A DNA stretch of 64,000 nucleotides from an uncultured Bacteroidota bacterium. Lineage in GTDB: Bacteria; Bacteroidota; Bacteroidia; Chitinophagales; Chitinophagaceae. Positions within the stretch are counted from its first letter, which is position 1. Each line of letters begins with the position of its first letter. Shown one piece after another: positions 26,723 to 36,767 of this stretch. The notes beneath the pieces are model-generated. The model was given only the letters and a program-made list of their open reading frames with translations, ran no database searches and was not told where the DNA came from. The DNA lies in contig CAIYUO010000085.1 in NCBI GenBank assembly GCA_903929425.1, forward strand, positions 32,313 to 96,312. Reading direction: 5' to 3'. A program made the translations under genes and the position numbers.

Positions 26723-27940
26723 TTAGTGATGTGCCCATTGAATTGCATCAATGTCCACGCCCTCTTTAAACATTTCCCATAAAGGACTCATTTCTCTCAA
26801 TTTTAAAACTGTTTCGGAAACAGCTTTAATCGTGAAATCAATTTGCTCTTCGGTTGTGTAACGACCCAAGCCAAAACGCAATGAACTATGTGCTAAATCA
26901 TCACCTAAACCTAATGCTTTTAAAACATAACTAGGCTCTAATGATGCTGAAGTACAAGCCGATCCTGAAGACAATGCGATATCCTTATTAAAGCCCATCA
27001 TTAAACCTTCTCCCTCAACATATTTAAAAGAAATATTGCTCACATGTGGTAAACGATGTGCAGGATTTCCATTTACATATGTTTCGTCAATTTGTTTTAA
27101 CGCATTTTCTAATTTATCTCTTAATTTAGAAATTCTTTCTGTATCAGCAGCCATATCCGTTCTAGCAATTTCAGCAGCTTTACCAAAACCAACAATACCA
27201 GGAACGTTTAAGGTACCACTACGCATACCTCTTTCGTGGCCACCGCCGTCCATTTGTGCAGTTACTTTAACTCTTGGATTTTTACGACGTACATACAATG
27301 CACCAACACCTTTAGGACCGTACATTTTATGCGCTGTAAATGCCATGATATCAATTCCGTCAGCGATTACGTCCACTGGAATTTTACCAACCGCTTGAAC
27401 GGCATCAGTAAAAAACAAAGCGCCGTGCTTTTTAGCAATTGCTCCAATTTCTTTTACAGGTTGCACTACACCAATTTCATTATTAGCATACATAATAGCT
27501 ACTAAAATTGTAGTAGGTCTCATTGCAGCCTCCAATTCTTTCAAGTCGATTAATCCATCTGGTTGCACTTCTAAATAAGTAACTTCAGCGCCTAGTTTTT
27601 CTAAGTGTTTACAAGTATCTAAAACAGCTTTATGTTCAGTAGTACAAGTAATGATATGGTTGCCTTTGCTTGCGTACATCTCGTACACGCCTTTGATCCC
27701 TAAGTTGTCGCCCTCGGTTGCCCCAGAGGTAAAAATGATTTCTTTAGGATCAGCACCAATTAATTGAGCAATTTGCTCACGTGCATAATCAACAGCTTCT
27801 TCGGCATGCCATCCAAAAGAGTGATTTCTGCTTGCAGCGTTTCCGAAATTTTCGGTAAAATAAGGGATCATTGCCTCTAATACCCTAGGGTCCATTGGGG
27901 TAGTTGAGTTATGATCAAGATAAATAGGTAATTTTAACAT
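26723..27940 (-). CDS. iscS: Cysteine desulfurase IscS
   Basis: PLP enzyme releasing sulfur from cysteine for Fe-S cluster and thionucleoside synthesis. The 405 residues show [12 protein letters not shown] at the N-terminus, the PLP lysine in [17 protein letters not shown] (near residue 206) and the mobile catalytic loop [21 protein letters not shown] (near 330). First gene of the isc operon; divergent from methylmalonyl-CoA epimerase. Confidence 0.97.
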   Translation of the reverse strand: MLKLPIYLDHNSTTPMDPRVLEAMIPYFTENFGNAASRNHSFGWHAEEAVDYAREQIAQLIGADPKEIIFTSGATEGDNLGIKGVYEMYASKGNHIITCTTEHKAVLDTCKHLEKLGAEVTYLEVQPDGLIDLKELEAAMRPTTILVAIMYANNEIGVVQPVKEIGAIAKKHGALFFTDAVQAVGKIPVDVIADGIDIMAFTAHKMYGPKGVGALYVRRKNPRVKVTAQMDGGGHERGMRSGTLNVPGIVGFGKAAEIARTDMAADTERISKLRDKLENALKQIDETYVNGNPAHRLPHVSNISFKYVEGEGLMMGFNKDIALSSGSACTSASLEPSYVLKALGLGDDLAHSSLRFGLGRYTTEEQIDFTIKAVSETVLKLREMSPLWEMFKEGVDIDAIQWAHH

Positions 27941-27964
27941 GTCTGTTTATGATTTTTCAGAATA

Positions 27965-27972
27965 CAAAAGTA
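27965..27972 (-). promoter_or_regulatory. -7 box of iscS promoter
   Basis: Minus-strand TACTTTTG matches TAnnTTTG, 24 nt before the iscS ATG. It is back to back with the box for the divergent epimerase gene. Confidence 0.5.
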
Positions 27973-28002
27973 AAGCTTAGGCAGCGATTAACACGATTTC
28001 GT

Positions 28003-28010
28003 TAGCTTTG
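28003..28010 (+). promoter_or_regulatory. -7 box of methylmalonyl-CoA epimerase promoter
   Basis: TAGCTTTG matches TAnnTTTG, 37 nt before the ATG. Confidence 0.5.
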
Positions 28011-28047
28011 AGGGGTATTTTTTTCCCAATTCGTAAAACAAAGTATT

Positions 28048-28452
28048 ATGAGCTACAACATAGAACACATAGGGATTGCCGTAAAAAACCTAAGTACAAG
28101 TATTCCACTGTTCGAAAGGTTATTGAACAGTAAGTGCTATAAGACCGAACTAGTGTCGTCTGAAAATGTAAATACAGCGTTTTTTTTGAAAGATGGGGGT
28201 AAAATAGAACTCCTAGAAAGTAAGGACCCTGATGGCGTCATTGCTAAATTTATTGATAAAAAGGGAGAAGGAATGCACCATATTGCTTTTGAGGTTCCTG
28301 ATATTATTGCCGAAATGGAGCGCTTGAAATCCGAAGGGTTTACATTGTTAAACGAACAGCCCAAAAAAGGTGCTGATAACAAATTAATTTGCTTCCTGCA
28401 TCCAAAGGATAGTAATGGCGTTTTGATTGAACTTTGTCAAACAATTTACTAA
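28048..28452 (+). CDS. mce: Methylmalonyl-CoA epimerase
   Basis: Interconverts (R)- and (S)-methylmalonyl-CoA in propionate metabolism. A 134-residue vicinal-oxygen-chelate fold with two beta-alpha-beta-beta-beta modules. Metal ligands are expected at the His in IEHIGIAVKN, the His in GMHHIAFEV and the C-terminal Glu in VLIELCQ. The mutase is not adjacent. Other VOC enzymes are possible but the length and motifs favour the epimerase. Confidence 0.9.
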   Translation: MSYNIEHIGIAVKNLSTSIPLFERLLNSKCYKTELVSSENVNTAFFLKDGGKIELLESKDPDGVIAKFIDKKGEGMHHIAFEVPDIIAEMERLKSEGFTLLNEQPKKGADNKLICFLHPKDSNGVLIELCQTIY

Positions 28453-28494
28453 GAAAAGCATCTTAAATACCCAATAATTTCGTAAAACAAGTAG

Positions 28495-29205
28495 TTAAAT
28501 TCCCAAAGTTTCAATTGCTTTTTGAGCTGCTAATTGACTCGCGTCTTTTTTGGTGAAGCCTTTTTGACTTGCTACAACTTCGCCATCTAATACAACATTA
28601 ATGGTGAATAATCGACGACGACCTTCCAATTGTTCACCTGCTAAAACAAAATCAATTTGCTTGCCTTGTTTTAAAGCCCAGCCAATTATTTTATTTTTTA
28701 TATTAATGTCGATTTGTTCCAAGTCGTCCATAAACAAATAAGGCTGAATCATTTTTTCAACAATCCACTTTTTTGTGAAGTCATACTTTTTGTCTAAATA
28801 AACGGCGCCCACCAAGGCTTCTAGCGTATTTCCGAAAATTTGACTTGTTCTCAATCCTCCATCCATTTTATTGAATCGAGTCATTTTTCTTAAGCCCATC
28901 TGCAATGCTATATTATTTAACTGAGCACGATTCACCATTTTAGAACGCATCTCCGTTAAAAAACCTTCTCCCTTATATGGATATTTTTTAAATAGATAAT
29001 CGGCAACAACCGTTCCAATAACTGCATCTCCTAAAAATTCCAATCGCTCATTGTTTTCAGTAGGATTGTCCTTTACGGAACGGTGATTTAAGGCAGTTTG
29101 GAAAAGCACTACATTACCCGTTCGATAACCCAACAAATGATGTAAGTCTGCCTCAAAACCTGTTTTCTTAAATAAAGAAATGAATTGGTTGAATCGGCGT
29201 TTCAC
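28495..29205 (-). CDS. rnc: Ribonuclease III
   Basis: Double-strand-specific RNase processing rRNA and mRNAs. 236 residues: catalytic domain with the signature NERLEFLGDAVIG (near residue 52) and second acidic site near LEALVGAVYLD, then a dsRNA-binding domain ending ASQLAAQKAIETLG. The start appears to be GTG, nine bases after the fabF stop, so expression is coupled to acpP-fabF. Confidence 0.96.
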   Translation of the reverse strand: MKRRFNQFISLFKKTGFEADLHHLLGYRTGNVVLFQTALNHRSVKDNPTENNERLEFLGDAVIGTVVADYLFKKYPYKGEGFLTEMRSKMVNRAQLNNIALQMGLRKMTRFNKMDGGLRTSQIFGNTLEALVGAVYLDKKYDFTKKWIVEKMIQPYLFMDDLEQIDINIKNKIIGWALKQGKQIDFVLAGEQLEGRRRLFTINVVLDGEVVASQKGFTKKDASQLAAQKAIETLGI

Positions 29206-29214
29206 GAGCTTAAA

Positions 29215-30468
29215 TTAAGCCTTATATTTTTTCACAATCACACAAGCATTGTGCCCGCCAAATCCAAAAGTATTACTTAACGCTGCATTTACAACACGTT
29301 TTTGTGCTTTATTGAAAGTGAAATTAAGACGATTGTCTAATTCAGGATCGTCCGTAAAATGATTAATGGTTGGAGGAACTATATCATGAATAACGGATTG
29401 AATACAAGCAATAGCTTCAATGACACCTGCTGCTCCCAAACAGTGACCTGTCATAGATTTGGTTGAACTGATGTTTAAATTATAAGCATGCTCACCAAAA
29501 ACCTCTGTGATTGCTTTTGCTTCAGCAATATCTCCTAATGGTGTAGAAGTGCCGTGTGTATTGATATAGTCAATTTCAGTTGCTACCATACCTGCATCTC
29601 TTAAAGCTGCATTCATTACATTTTTCGCACCCAATCCTTCGGGATGAGGAGCAGTTAAGTGATAAGCATCTGCAGTTGCACCGCCTCCTACTACTTCACA
29701 ATATATTTTAGCACCACGTTTTATTGCGTGCTCTAATTCTTCTAATACTAATACGCCACTAGCTTCTCCCATAATAAAACCATCACGATCCTTGTCATAA
29801 GGACGGCTAGCTGTTTTTGGATCATCGTTTCGCTCACTCATTGCTTTCATGGCATTAAATCCACCCATGCCTGCAACACCAATTACCGCCTCTGCACCAC
29901 CCGTAATAATAATGTCTGCCTTGCCTAATTTTAAATTATCCATTGCAGAAATGATTGCGTTTGTACTAGATGCACATGCACTCACCACTGCATAGTTAGG
30001 CCCTCTAAATCCATGCTTCATGGAAATTTGCCCAGCAGCAATATCCAAAATCATTTTAGGAATAAAAAAAGGATTAAATCTTGGTGTGCCATCGCCATGT
30101 ACAAAGTTGGTTACCTCTTCGGTGAAAGTGGTTAAACCGCCAATACCGCTTGCGAATACCACGCCAACACGATCATGGTCTACATTTTCTTTCGTAATAC
30201 CGGCATCTAAAACCGCTTGATCACTTGCTACCAATGCAATTTGAGCAAAACGATCCAGTTTGCGTGCTTCTTTGCGATCCATAAAATTGGTTGCATCAAA
30301 GCCTTTTATCTCACATGCAAATCTTGTTTTAAACTTGGACGCATCAAATTGCGTAATCATATCGGCCCCTGACACTCCATTTACTAAATTATCCCAGTAT
30401 TCACCAAGACTATTTCCTAATGGATTTAAAGTGCCGATACCTGTAACTACAATACGTTTGGATTGCAT
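29215..30468 (-). CDS. fabF: 3-oxoacyl-[ACP] synthase II
   Basis: Condensing enzyme that elongates acyl-ACP. 417 residues, with the catalytic Cys in VVSACASSTNAI (near residue 164) and His residues in NTHGTSTPLGD (near 305) and TKSMTGHCLGAAG (near 340). Sits between acpP and rnc in the order common to Bacteroidota. Confidence 0.97.
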   Translation of the reverse strand: MQSKRIVVTGIGTLNPLGNSLGEYWDNLVNGVSGADMITQFDASKFKTRFACEIKGFDATNFMDRKEARKLDRFAQIALVASDQAVLDAGITKENVDHDRVGVVFASGIGGLTTFTEEVTNFVHGDGTPRFNPFFIPKMILDIAAGQISMKHGFRGPNYAVVSACASSTNAIISAMDNLKLGKADIIITGGAEAVIGVAGMGGFNAMKAMSERNDDPKTASRPYDKDRDGFIMGEASGVLVLEELEHAIKRGAKIYCEVVGGGATADAYHLTAPHPEGLGAKNVMNAALRDAGMVATEIDYINTHGTSTPLGDIAEAKAITEVFGEHAYNLNISSTKSMTGHCLGAAGVIEAIACIQSVIHDIVPPTINHFTDDPELDNRLNFTFNKAQKRVVNAALSNTFGFGGHNACVIVKKYKA

Positions 30469-30487
30469 GATATTGTTTTTAAATTAA

Positions 30488-30526
30488 TAATCCGCCTTTA
30501 AAGCAAAGGCTCAAAAAGGCGGATTA
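30488..30526 (-). terminator. Intercistronic hairpin between acpP and fabF
   Basis: Perfect 12-bp stem TAATCCGCCTTT/AAAGGCGGATTA with a 15-nt loop, 44 bp after acpP. The downstream T tract is poor, so it may be an attenuator or an mRNA-stabilising hairpin that lets acpP be expressed above fabF and rnc. Confidence 0.6.
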
Positions 30527-30570
30527 AGATATACTGTGTTTAATTGGAAGCCGTGAAAATAATAGTGAAA

Positions 30571-30807
30571 TTATTTTGCGTGCTCGTCGATATAAGCAAC
30601 AGCTTGACCAACAGTAGTAATTGTTTCTGCTTGTTCGTCTGGAATAGAGATATTGAATTCTTTTTCGAATTCCATAATTAATTCAACTGTGTCTAAAGAA
30701 TCAGCGCCTAAATCATTGGTAAATGATGCTTCGTTAGTAACTTCTGCTTCATCAACTCCTAATTTGTCAACGATAATTTTTTTAACTCTTGATGCGATGT
30801 CTGACAT
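30571..30807 (-). CDS. acpP: Acyl carrier protein
   Basis: Carries acyl chains on 4'-phosphopantetheine during fatty acid synthesis. 78 acidic residues with the attachment serine in [16 protein letters not shown]. First gene of the acpP-fabF-rnc cluster. Confidence 0.98.
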   Translation of the reverse strand: MSDIASRVKKIIVDKLGVDEAEVTNEASFTNDLGADSLDTVELIMEFEKEFNISIPDEQAETITTVGQAVAYIDEHAK

Positions 30808-30830
30808 TGTAAATAGTTTTGTTTACGGCG

Positions 30831-30838
30831 CAAAAATA
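30831..30838 (-). promoter_or_regulatory. -7 box of acpP promoter
   Basis: Minus-strand TATTTTTG matches TAnnTTTG, 23 nt before the acpP ATG. Confidence 0.5.
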
Positions 30839-31035
30839 TACTTTTTGTTAAAATACCCATATTTTATTTGCCTTTTTGTTTGCACAATTTGATTGTTTGG
30901 TACTAATATGTGCATTTCTTCGCTTATTATCTCATTTTCAATCCTATAAAGTTGTCGTATCGGCCTTAAAATCGCTTCATAATGTATACGAACAATGATT
31001 AATCGTAAAATGTACTGTATTAAATACAGCTACAT

Positions 31036-31494
31036 TTATTTTAAGATACCTCTAATGTTATGCTGGTCTTCAACTGAAATGGTTGTTTTGGGTATAATAA
31101 AAAAGCTTTTGGGGCCGAAGTAAAAATGAAAAAAATAAGGGCTCTCAAAGTAATAAGTAACCGTTTCCCAAGCCCAACTAGCCTCTCCTAAAGTACTTAT
31201 AAGTGTTGCCTGTTTATCGTCAAAACTGAATTTCCATTGTTCTTTGAATAATATGGTTTTTTTAAAAAACAGCGTCGGTAAAACATACCAAAAAAATAAC
31301 ATTAAAACCAGCCACAAGACCGATCCTAATAAAAATGGTTCAGGACGGATTTTTTTCATAAACAACAAAACCGCAGTAACAATGGCATATAAATTCACAA
31401 TAATCATGAGTGATTTAATTTCAGCCTGCTTTATAAAATGATATCTTAATGCCTGTAATACTTCATTCTTATTGTAGGAAATTGAATATTTCAT
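31036..31494 (-). CDS. YcxB-like membrane protein of unknown function
   Basis: 152 residues: a short N-terminal YISYNKNEV-like segment, two adjacent hydrophobic helices (about 27-45 and 53-75), then a beta-rich cytosolic domain (WKFSFDDKQATLISTLGEASWAWETVTYY). This layout resembles the YcxB-like family. No enzymatic motif is visible. It is isolated between the acpP operon and the sucrose cassette. A 15-bp palindrome (31015-31029) lies just past its stop. Confidence 0.65.
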   Translation of the reverse strand: MKYSISYNKNEVLQALRYHFIKQAEIKSLMIIVNLYAIVTAVLLFMKKIRPEPFLLGSVLWLVLMLFFWYVLPTLFFKKTILFKEQWKFSFDDKQATLISTLGEASWAWETVTYYFESPYFFHFYFGPKSFFIIPKTTISVEDQHNIRGILK

Positions 31495-31649
31495 TATAAT
31501 TTATGGGTGTATTTAAACAAATATACGCACCGCAAAGGTTTGCGCTGAATTTTTTAATCCAAAATATTGAAATTTTAGAAAGCAAAAAGGTAGCTAAAAA
31601 TACAAATTGACTATATTTATAAACGACTTGCTTACACAAAATTGCCATT

Positions 31650-32987
31650 ATGAATCTTAAACCCAGGTTAACCTTTAGTCAGATAATCAACATGAATGTT
31701 GGCTTCTTAGGGATACAATATAGTTTTGGTTTACAACAATCTGCAGTCAATCCAATATATGATATGCTGGGTGCAAGCCCAGATCAAATTCCCATGCTAA
31801 ATTTAGCGGGGCCAGTTACAGGTTTGCTGATTCAACCAATTATTGGTGCTATGAGTGATAAAACATGGTCACCTCGTTTTGGAAGAAGAAAGCCTTATTT
31901 TATGATTGGTGCGATTTTATGTAGCCTATGTTTATTTTTATTCCCATTTAGTAGTGCCATTTGGATGGCTGTTGGTTTATTATGGATTTTAGACGCTGCA
32001 AATAACACTGCTATGGAGCCATACAGAGCATTCATTGCTGACAAGCTTCCTTCAGAACAACACGCGGCAGGTTTTTTAACACAAAGTTTTTTTACAGGAT
32101 TAGGGATAACATTAGCCAATTTATCCTTGTTTGTTTTCCAGAAAAAAATTAGTGGGCATTATGGTTCCTTACCTTATTGGGTTTATGCTAGTTTTTTTCT
32201 TGGCACCATTTGTTCCATTGCTTCAGTAGGTTGGTCAGTGTATAAAACACCTGAGATTCCGCCAACTGAGGAGGAGTTGATAAAATTAAAAAGTGAGAAA
32301 ATTAATTTATTTACCCCCTTTATTGAAATTGCTAATGCCATTAAAAGCATGCCAAAAGTAATGTGGCAATTAGGGTTGGTGTATTTATTTCAGTGGTATG
32401 CACTTTTTTGTTATTGGCAAAATGCATCAAAAAGTATTGCGCATTCAGTTTGGAATACAACTAATTACCAAAACAATCCTGCCTACGATGAAGCGGTAGG
32501 ATGGACAGGTTTAGTAAATGGGTGGTATAATATTGTTACTTTTTTATCTGCATTTGGTTTGCTGTGGTTAGCAAAAAAAATAAACCCAAAATTCATTCAC
32601 ATTATTTGTTTGGTAATGGCAGGTGTTGGTTTATTAATATTCCCTCACATTACAGATAAGAATTTATTATTTATTCCTATGACAGGCTTTGGTATTGCTT
32701 GGGCAAGTATGATGGGTATTCCTTATTTATTAGTGGTGCATAAAATTCCAAAGGAACGTTATGGAGTTTACATGGGTATTATCAATATGATGATTGTTAT
32801 TCCTATGCTTATTCAAAATATAAGTTTTGGATATGTTTTAAAACATTTTTTAAATAACGACCCTGGCAAAGCAATTAGTTTTGCAGGTGTATTTTTAATG
32901 ATTGCTGCCGCACTAACATTTTTTATTCAAACTGATAAATCAGCGAACACGGAAATTGAAAATATGTCAATGAGTTCGGGACACTAA
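31650..32987 (+). CDS. MFS sugar transporter, SUT/SLC45-like (putative sucrose importer)
   Basis: 445 residues, twelve hydrophobic segments. The loop SDKTWSPRFGRRKPYF (about residues 70-86) is the MFS signature between helices 2 and 3 and resembles plant-type sucrose and SLC45 carriers. Followed closely by fructokinase and amylosucrase, which supports sucrose as substrate. That assignment is inferred from context. Confidence 0.85.
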   Translation: MNLKPRLTFSQIINMNVGFLGIQYSFGLQQSAVNPIYDMLGASPDQIPMLNLAGPVTGLLIQPIIGAMSDKTWSPRFGRRKPYFMIGAILCSLCLFLFPFSSAIWMAVGLLWILDAANNTAMEPYRAFIADKLPSEQHAAGFLTQSFFTGLGITLANLSLFVFQKKISGHYGSLPYWVYASFFLGTICSIASVGWSVYKTPEIPPTEEELIKLKSEKINLFTPFIEIANAIKSMPKVMWQLGLVYLFQWYALFCYWQNASKSIAHSVWNTTNYQNNPAYDEAVGWTGLVNGWYNIVTFLSAFGLLWLAKKINPKFIHIICLVMAGVGLLIFPHITDKNLLFIPMTGFGIAWASMMGIPYLLVVHKIPKERYGVYMGIINMMIVIPMLIQNISFGYVLKHFLNNDPGKAISFAGVFLMIAAALTFFIQTDKSANTEIENMSMSSGH

Positions 32988-33007
32988 TTTATTTAATATA
33001 ATTTATC

Positions 33008-33958
33008 ATGAAAGTATTGTGTATAGGCGAGGCGTTGATTGATATGATTTGTACTGATCGTGGCACGAGCTTGTCAAAGGGCCAAAATTTTTTAAAAAAA
33101 GCTGGTGGCGCACCCGCTAATGTAGCAGCGGCTATTGCAGCTTTAGGGGTTGAAGTAGACATGGCTGCAAAGGTTGGTAAAGACCCATTTGGACAACATT
33201 TAACCGACTTACTACAAGAAATGGGTGTTAACACAAAGTGGGTGCTACAAGATCCAAATTATTTTACCACATTCGCTTTTGTTTCTTTAATGGAAGACGG
33301 TGAAAGAGATTTTTATTTTAATCGTGGGGCCGATGGTCAATTAAGTTCTGATGACTTGGCTACATTGGAATTAAACGATTATAGCATTGTGCATTTTGGA
33401 TCAGCTACTGGTTTTTTACCGGGTCCATTACAATCAGCTTATACCCAATTATTAGCAAAAGCAAAGGCGAAAAATACCATTATTAGTTTTGATCCAAATT
33501 ATAGACATTTACTATTTCAAAATAATACAAAAAGTTTTGTTGATCAGTCATGGCCGTTCATTGAGCAATGTCATTTTTTTAAATTAAGTGACGAAGAGGC
33601 GATGTTGATTACCGGATGCGATACCGTTGAGCATGCTGCAGCAGCGTTAAGAAAAAAGTCAACTGCCATTTTCGCTATTACGCTTGGTAAAGAAGGCACT
33701 TTATTGTCCATTGGAAATCATTTAGAAATCATTGCTAGTATTACTGTAAATCCTATTGACGCAACTGGAGCGGGTGATGCATTTGTGGGGGCAGTTTTAT
33801 ATCAAATTGCAAAAAAAACGCCAAATGAGTTGAGTGCAATTAGTTTAGACGATTGGAGAAAAATTATTTTCAATGCCAATAAAGCTGGAGCACATACTTG
33901 TGAATACATGGGTGCGATGGAAGCCTTTAAGCACTTAAACAAAAATATTTTTAATTAA
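33008..33958 (+). CDS. Fructokinase (PfkB family)
   Basis: Phosphorylates the fructose released by amylosucrase. A 316-residue ribokinase fold: N-terminal CIGEALIDMI, the substrate region KKAGGAPANVAAAIAALG, and the C-terminal catalytic signature DATGAGDAFVGAV (near residue 257, catalytic Asp in GAGD). It begins 20 bp after the transporter and ends 15 bp before amylosucrase. Confidence 0.9.
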   Translation: MKVLCIGEALIDMICTDRGTSLSKGQNFLKKAGGAPANVAAAIAALGVEVDMAAKVGKDPFGQHLTDLLQEMGVNTKWVLQDPNYFTTFAFVSLMEDGERDFYFNRGADGQLSSDDLATLELNDYSIVHFGSATGFLPGPLQSAYTQLLAKAKAKNTIISFDPNYRHLLFQNNTKSFVDQSWPFIEQCHFFKLSDEEAMLITGCDTVEHAAAALRKKSTAIFAITLGKEGTLLSIGNHLEIIASITVNPIDATGAGDAFVGAVLYQIAKKTPNELSAISLDDWRKIIFNANKAGAHTCEYMGAMEAFKHLNKNIFN

Positions 33959-33973
33959 ATTATATCGACTACT

Positions 33974-35926
33974 GTGAACTCATCTGCCTTAATCGCTTTT
34001 GGTACTCAATTATTGAAAGTAAAAAATATAGACTCTGAAAAAAAGGACAAAGCATTTTCTGATAGATTTTTACAACATTTACATTCCATTGAATCTTTAT
34101 TTGATTCCATATATGGTTTTCAAATAGGAAGAAATGAAAGCTTTAATGCATTACTAGAATCATTAATTGAAAATTATCAGCAAAGGTCAACCACACTTCT
34201 TAATAAGGATATTGAAAAAGCAGAAAAAGGTAACTGGTACTTAAGTAATAATATTACGGGTATGAGTTTATACGTTGACAGATTCGCTGGGAATATTAAT
34301 GGCTTAGCTGAAAAACTAAATTACTTTGAAGAATTAGGGGTTAACTTTTTACACTTAATGCCGGTTTTTGAAAGTCCCGAGGGAGAAAGTGATGGCGGGT
34401 ATGCGGTCTCCGATTTTAGAAAAGTGGATCCCCGTTTTGGTACCAATAAGGACTTAAATGCCCTTGTCCAAAAAATGAATGATAACAACATGTATTTGAT
34501 GTTAGATATTGTTTTAAACCATACATCTCATAAACATGAGTGGGCTGAAAAAGCAAAAGCAGGTGATAAGTATTATCAAGACTTTTTTTATTGCTACGAT
34601 AATCGTGATATACCTAACCAGTTAGATCAAACCATGCCGGAAATTTTTCCTGAGTCCTCACCTGGCAATTTCACTTATATACCTGAATGTAACAAGTGGG
34701 TAATGACTGTTTTTCATCATTATCAATGGGATTTAAATTATAGTAATCCCAATGTATTTATAGCAATGATTAATAATGTTTTGCATTATGCAAACTTAGG
34801 AGTTGATATATTACGTATTGATGCTCCTGCATTTATTTGGAAGCAAATAGGAACAACCTGTCAAAATTTACATCAAGCACACACTTTATTACGTTTGATA
34901 AAACAATGTGTATTGGTTGCCAGTCCAGGGATGGCTATTTTGGGTGAAGCCATTGTTGCTCCTGATGAAATTATTAAATACTTTGGAACTGCCCATTATA
35001 CGGCAAAGGAATGTGATGTTGCTTATAACGCAACACAAATGGCCCTGCAATGGGATGCACTTGCCACAGGTGACACAAGGGTGATGATGTCAGCACAACA
35101 TCCAATTATGCAAAAACCATTTGGATGTACCTGGATTTCTTATACCCGTTGCCATGATGATATTGGCTTAGGCTATGACGACTATATGATTGAGCGAGCA
35201 GGCTTTAACCCCTATCAACATCGCACCTATTTAAAAAACTATTTTGCAGGATGGCATGATGGTTCATCCTCGGCAGGTGCCTTATTCTCCGTTAATCCAA
35301 AAACGGGTGATGCAAGAATTAGTGGTTCCTTAGCTTCGCTTTGTGGACTGGAGAAAGCGGTGGAATGGAAGAGCGAAACAGAAATTGAAAATGCATTGAA
35401 AAAAATTATTTTAATGCAGGCACAAAGCTTTTTCATGGGTGGTATTCCTATGTTATTTTATGGAGATGAGTTAGCTTATATAAATGATTATAGTTATTTG
35501 CAAGATCCAAGTAAAAGTTATGATAATAGGTGGATGCACCGCCCAATTATGAATTGGGAACATAATGAGAAAAGGAAAGTAAAGGGAACATTTGAAAATA
35601 GAATATTTAGCGATACAAAAAAACTAATTGAAACCCGACAAGCATTAAGTGTATTTAGCGATACAAAAAATGTCACTTGGATGACTCCTCATAATATTCA
35701 TGTCGCTGGTTTTATTAGACATGATGAAAATAAAAAAATATACTGCTTATTTAATTATAAGAATACAGCTTCATTTGTAACCTGGTATGCATTTAAAGAA
35801 TATGGTGAACGACCTTCCATTTTGCATGATCACTGGACAGGTCAATACTTTAAAGTGGGAAATGATAATGAATATTTCGTATTACCTCCATACAGTTTTG
35901 CTATTTTAGAAGCTTATAACGCATAA
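33974..35926 (+). CDS. Amylosucrase (GH13 family)
   Basis: Converts sucrose into alpha-1,4-glucan and fructose. 650 residues, close to Neisseria polysaccharea amylosucrase in length and layout: helical N domain, then the GH13 barrel. Nucleophile Asp283 (LRIDAPAFIWKQ), acid/base Glu325 (LGEAIVAPD) and third Asp395 (RCHDDIGLG) fall where the known enzyme has its triad. The SGSLASLCGL segment is also shared. No signal peptide, so it acts in the cytosol on imported sucrose. It starts at GTG; no better ATG lies nearby. Confidence 0.92.
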   Translation: MNSSALIAFGTQLLKVKNIDSEKKDKAFSDRFLQHLHSIESLFDSIYGFQIGRNESFNALLESLIENYQQRSTTLLNKDIEKAEKGNWYLSNNITGMSLYVDRFAGNINGLAEKLNYFEELGVNFLHLMPVFESPEGESDGGYAVSDFRKVDPRFGTNKDLNALVQKMNDNNMYLMLDIVLNHTSHKHEWAEKAKAGDKYYQDFFYCYDNRDIPNQLDQTMPEIFPESSPGNFTYIPECNKWVMTVFHHYQWDLNYSNPNVFIAMINNVLHYANLGVDILRIDAPAFIWKQIGTTCQNLHQAHTLLRLIKQCVLVASPGMAILGEAIVAPDEIIKYFGTAHYTAKECDVAYNATQMALQWDALATGDTRVMMSAQHPIMQKPFGCTWISYTRCHDDIGLGYDDYMIERAGFNPYQHRTYLKNYFAGWHDGSSSAGALFSVNPKTGDARISGSLASLCGLEKAVEWKSETEIENALKKIILMQAQSFFMGGIPMLFYGDELAYINDYSYLQDPSKSYDNRWMHRPIMNWEHNEKRKVKGTFENRIFSDTKKLIETRQALSVFSDTKNVTWMTPHNIHVAGFIRHDENKKIYCLFNYKNTASFVTWYAFKEYGERPSILHDHWTGQYFKVGNDNEYFVLPPYSFAILEAYNA

Positions 35927-35967
35927 ATTTTAAAGTGATAGCAATCCTCACAATAAAAAGACTTATT

Positions 35968-35975
35968 TAGTTTTG
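35968..35975 (+). promoter_or_regulatory. -7 box upstream of the secreted unknown
   Basis: TAGTTTTG matches TAnnTTTG, 44 nt before the ATG of the next gene. This implies separate transcription from the sucrose cassette. Confidence 0.4.
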
Positions 35976-36019
35976 AATAACTAACTTTATGATAGCCATT
36001 CAAATCTAAATTACTTAAG

Positions 36020-36739
36020 ATGAAAAAAATACTTTGCCTCTGCCTTTTGGTCACTATAACTATTTTAGGCAAAACACAAGCTAGTGGGAAATATATTGGA
36101 AATAGTGGTGTAGGTACAGATTTTTCTATCCAAAATAATGATGGGAAAATGATACCCATTGGTACAAAAGAAGACCCGAAGGGTACCCCCTATTTACTAG
36201 AAAATTGGTCAAATGTAATGGTATATTTAACGAACGGAACAAATTATACCGACAATACATTTAACTATTCCCTTTTTGATGAACAACTGTATTTTATAAA
36301 AAATAATAACCTATTTGCTGTTACTGATGATATAAAAGAGTTTATCCTAACACCAAGCGGCGCGAATGATATTAATCAAACAACTTATCGTTTTGCAAAT
36401 GGTTACCCAATTGTTAATAATGCAAATGAAAAAACTTTTTACCAAATACTGGCTAAAGGAACTCATTATCATTTACTAAAGTGGCAACATAAAAAAATTA
36501 GAGAAACCTATGTATACGGAGCTAAAGCAGAATTTGAATACTTAAATCAAATAAACTATTACGTTTTTGATTTCGCATCTAATAAAATGAATTTTATTGG
36601 TATTAAAGCGAGTGCCAACAATATAAAAAGTACGCTTTCCGTTGACGAATCAATTTGGAAAGCGTACTTAAAAAATCAAACAGGTAATTCAAAAGACGAA
36701 AAATCAATGATTGATTTTATAAACTACCTAAATAAATAA
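36020..36739 (+). CDS. Secreted protein of unknown function
   Basis: 239 residues starting with a signal peptide (MKKILCLCLLVTITILG, cleavage near KTQA). The mature part is beta-rich and polar, with no cysteines and no motif I recognise. Its last residues form a short helix. It lies between the sucrose cassette (same strand) and the convergent outer-membrane barrel gene. Confidence 0.7.
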   Translation: MKKILCLCLLVTITILGKTQASGKYIGNSGVGTDFSIQNNDGKMIPIGTKEDPKGTPYLLENWSNVMVYLTNGTNYTDNTFNYSLFDEQLYFIKNNNLFAVTDDIKEFILTPSGANDINQTTYRFANGYPIVNNANEKTFYQILAKGTHYHLLKWQHKKIRETYVYGAKAEFEYLNQINYYVFDFASNKMNFIGIKASANNIKSTLSVDESIWKAYLKNQTGNSKDEKSMIDFINYLNK

Positions 36740-36767
36740 TGTTTATTGGATAGTGTCCTTTTATTTG

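Noticed and set aside
31015..31029. 15-bp palindrome CTGTATTAAATACAG
   Set aside because: A/T-rich, single occurrence, no T tract and no known regulator nearby; could be chance.
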